NCBI GenBank assembly: GCA_005880605.1
Contig: VBIS01000085.1
Span: forward strand, 1 to 6,054
Direction of reading: 5' to 3'
DNA length: 6,054 bases
From: Chloroflexota bacterium
Lineage (GTDB): Bacteria; Chloroflexota; Dormibacteria; CF-121
Shown here: positions 5,790 through 6,054 of the stretch, one piece after another
Position numbering within the stretch: position 1 is the first letter of the stretch
Layout: each line of letters opens with the position of its first letter
Notes under the pieces: model-generated
Seen by the model: the letters and a program-made list of their open reading frames with translations, nothing else
Told to the model about the DNA's origin: nothing
Databases searched by the model: none
Translations under genes and position numbers: made by a program

Positions 5790-5838
5790 CGGTATTGGGC
5801 AGGGCGCACAAAAAGGGAGTCCCCAACTCGTCCCTGCC
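5780..5838 (+). other. Two interleaved inverted repeats after the membrane-protein gene
   Basis: GACTCCCT (5780-5787) pairs perfectly with AGGGAGTC (5814-5821), and GGCAGGG (5798-5804) pairs perfectly with CCCTGCC (5832-5838). The second repeat begins inside the loop of the first and ends beyond it, so in RNA the two helices could only coexist as a pseudoknot or form alternately. The first arm covers the last bases of the membrane-protein gene including the T of its TGA stop. No T run follows, so this is not a standard intrinsic terminator. It may be chance in GC-rich sequence or a 3'-end or attenuator-like structure ahead of glnA. Confidence 0.35.
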
Positions 5839-5843
5839 GACCG

Positions 5844-5872
5844 ATGACGGCACCGCTGGCCACCCCTAGCAT
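5844..5872 (+). promoter_or_regulatory. Candidate sigma-70-type promoter of glnA
   Basis: ATGACG (5844-5849, four of six matches to TTGACA) and TAGCAT (5867-5872, four of six to TATAAT) are separated by exactly 17 bases. Transcription would start near 5879, leaving a leader of about 35 bases that carries the glnA ribosome binding site. A second -10-like TACAGT at 5876-5881 has no matching -35. No sigma-54 GG-N10-GC site was seen. Confidence 0.4.
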
Positions 5873-5898
5873 CGATACAGTCGGATCACTGCGTTCAC

Positions 5899-5904
5899 GG
5901 AGGG
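5899..5904 (+). promoter_or_regulatory. glnA: Shine-Dalgarno site of glnA
   Basis: GGAGGG ends 9 bases before the ATG at 5914. It supports this start and shows that glnA, unlike the ABC-F and MgtC-family genes, is translated from a conventional leader. Confidence 0.65.
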
Positions 5905-5913
5905 AAACTCTTT

Positions 5914-6054
5914 ATGGCGATTGATCAGGGCGTGCGCTCGAAAAAAGAAACCAGGGCGGATGCCCAATCCGTCATCGATCTTGCCCACAAGCAAGGGTTG
6001 AAGATCGTCGACCTCAAGTTCATCGACTTGATCGGGACCTGGCAGCACTTTTCC
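5914..6054 (+). CDS. glnA: Type I glutamine synthetase, N-terminal part
   Basis: The first 47 codons are present; the frame runs off the right edge. After a short charged lead-in (MAIDQGVRSKKETRADAQ) the sequence VIDLAHKQGLKIVDLKFIDL, then IGTWQHFS, matches the N-terminal beta-grasp domain of bacterial type I glutamine synthetase, in which DLKF.D..G.WQH forms the strand that packs against the next subunit's active site in the dodecamer. The enzyme joins ammonia to glutamate using ATP and is the main entry point for nitrogen assimilation in the cytoplasm. The lead-in is some ten residues longer than in the E. coli enzyme, but the Shine-Dalgarno site supports this ATG and no other start is nearby. 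The catalytic residues and any adenylylation tyrosine lie beyond the window, so the subtype (alpha or beta) and activity cannot be judged. GlnA-like enzymes acting on other amines are possible but less likely. Confidence 0.88.
   Translation, partial: MAIDQGVRSKKETRADAQSVIDLAHKQGLKIVDLKFIDLIGTWQHFS

Noticed and set aside
5273..5869. A 198-codon plus-strand frame overlapping the membrane-protein gene in another frame.
   Set aside because: Its translation is Arg/Pro/Ala-rich without structure, whereas the competing frame has hydrophobic helices and a coherent soluble domain.
5888..5910. Resemblance of CGTTCACGGAGGGAAAC just before glnA to parts of the glutamine riboswitch (glnA motif) and to a GlnR box.
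   Set aside because: The glutamine aptamer needs a hairpin between its two conserved halves, and there is no room for one here; the GlnR half-site spacing also does not fit. The similarity is mostly the Shine-Dalgarno site.
1..6054. Searched by eye for tRNA or rRNA genes, CRISPR-like arrays, transposase or integrase genes, and a defence or biosynthetic cluster.
   Set aside because: No regular repeat-spacer pattern, cloverleaf-like sequence, transposase motif or toxin-antitoxin pair was seen; the genes are ordinary metabolic and housekeeping types.

Overview
The window is a GC-rich (roughly two-thirds G+C by eye) stretch of bacterial chromosome carrying housekeeping and metabolic genes. Nothing in it marks a plasmid, phage, transposon or CRISPR locus. 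Mixed translation signals (some genes with strong Shine-Dalgarno sites, others with a TAnnnT -10 element a few bases before the start codon, as in leaderless mRNAs) together with the gene content suggest a non-model, high-GC lineage such as Actinomycetota, Chloroflexota or a soil relative of these. That placement is a guess from style, not a demonstrated affiliation.

Layout. Positions 1-214 (minus) hold the 5' part of a secreted protein of unknown function. Diverging from it, 298-1871 (plus) is a two-gene operon of crotonase-fold proteins joined by an ATGA overlap. The first keeps both catalytic glutamates of enoyl-CoA hydratase. The second has lost both and instead carries an aspartate as in PaaG-type enoyl-CoA isomerases, so the pair looks like a hydratase plus an isomerase for acyl-CoA breakdown. 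A strong hairpin at 1878-1903 separates this operon from a convergent minus-strand pair: an MgtC/SapB-family membrane protein (1960-2640) and, upstream of it, a small helical protein of unknown function (2684-3064). Diverging from the latter is an ABC-F ATPase (3196-5085), a ribosome-associated type of translation factor. It is followed, with a small overlap or short gap depending on the start chosen, by a membrane-anchored protein of unknown function (5061-5789). After a 124-base intergenic region with a candidate promoter and interleaved inverted repeats, the window ends inside the first 47 codons of a type I glutamine synthetase gene, glnA (5914 onward).

The genes do not form one obvious pathway. 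The observations most worth a second look are a GC-rich palindromic repeat embedded in frame inside the second ATPase domain of the ABC-F protein (4195-4230), probable leaderless starts for the MgtC-family and ABC-F genes, the hydratase/isomerase split of the crotonase pair, and the mutually exclusive inverted repeats upstream of glnA. I did not see a convincing new multi-gene system here.
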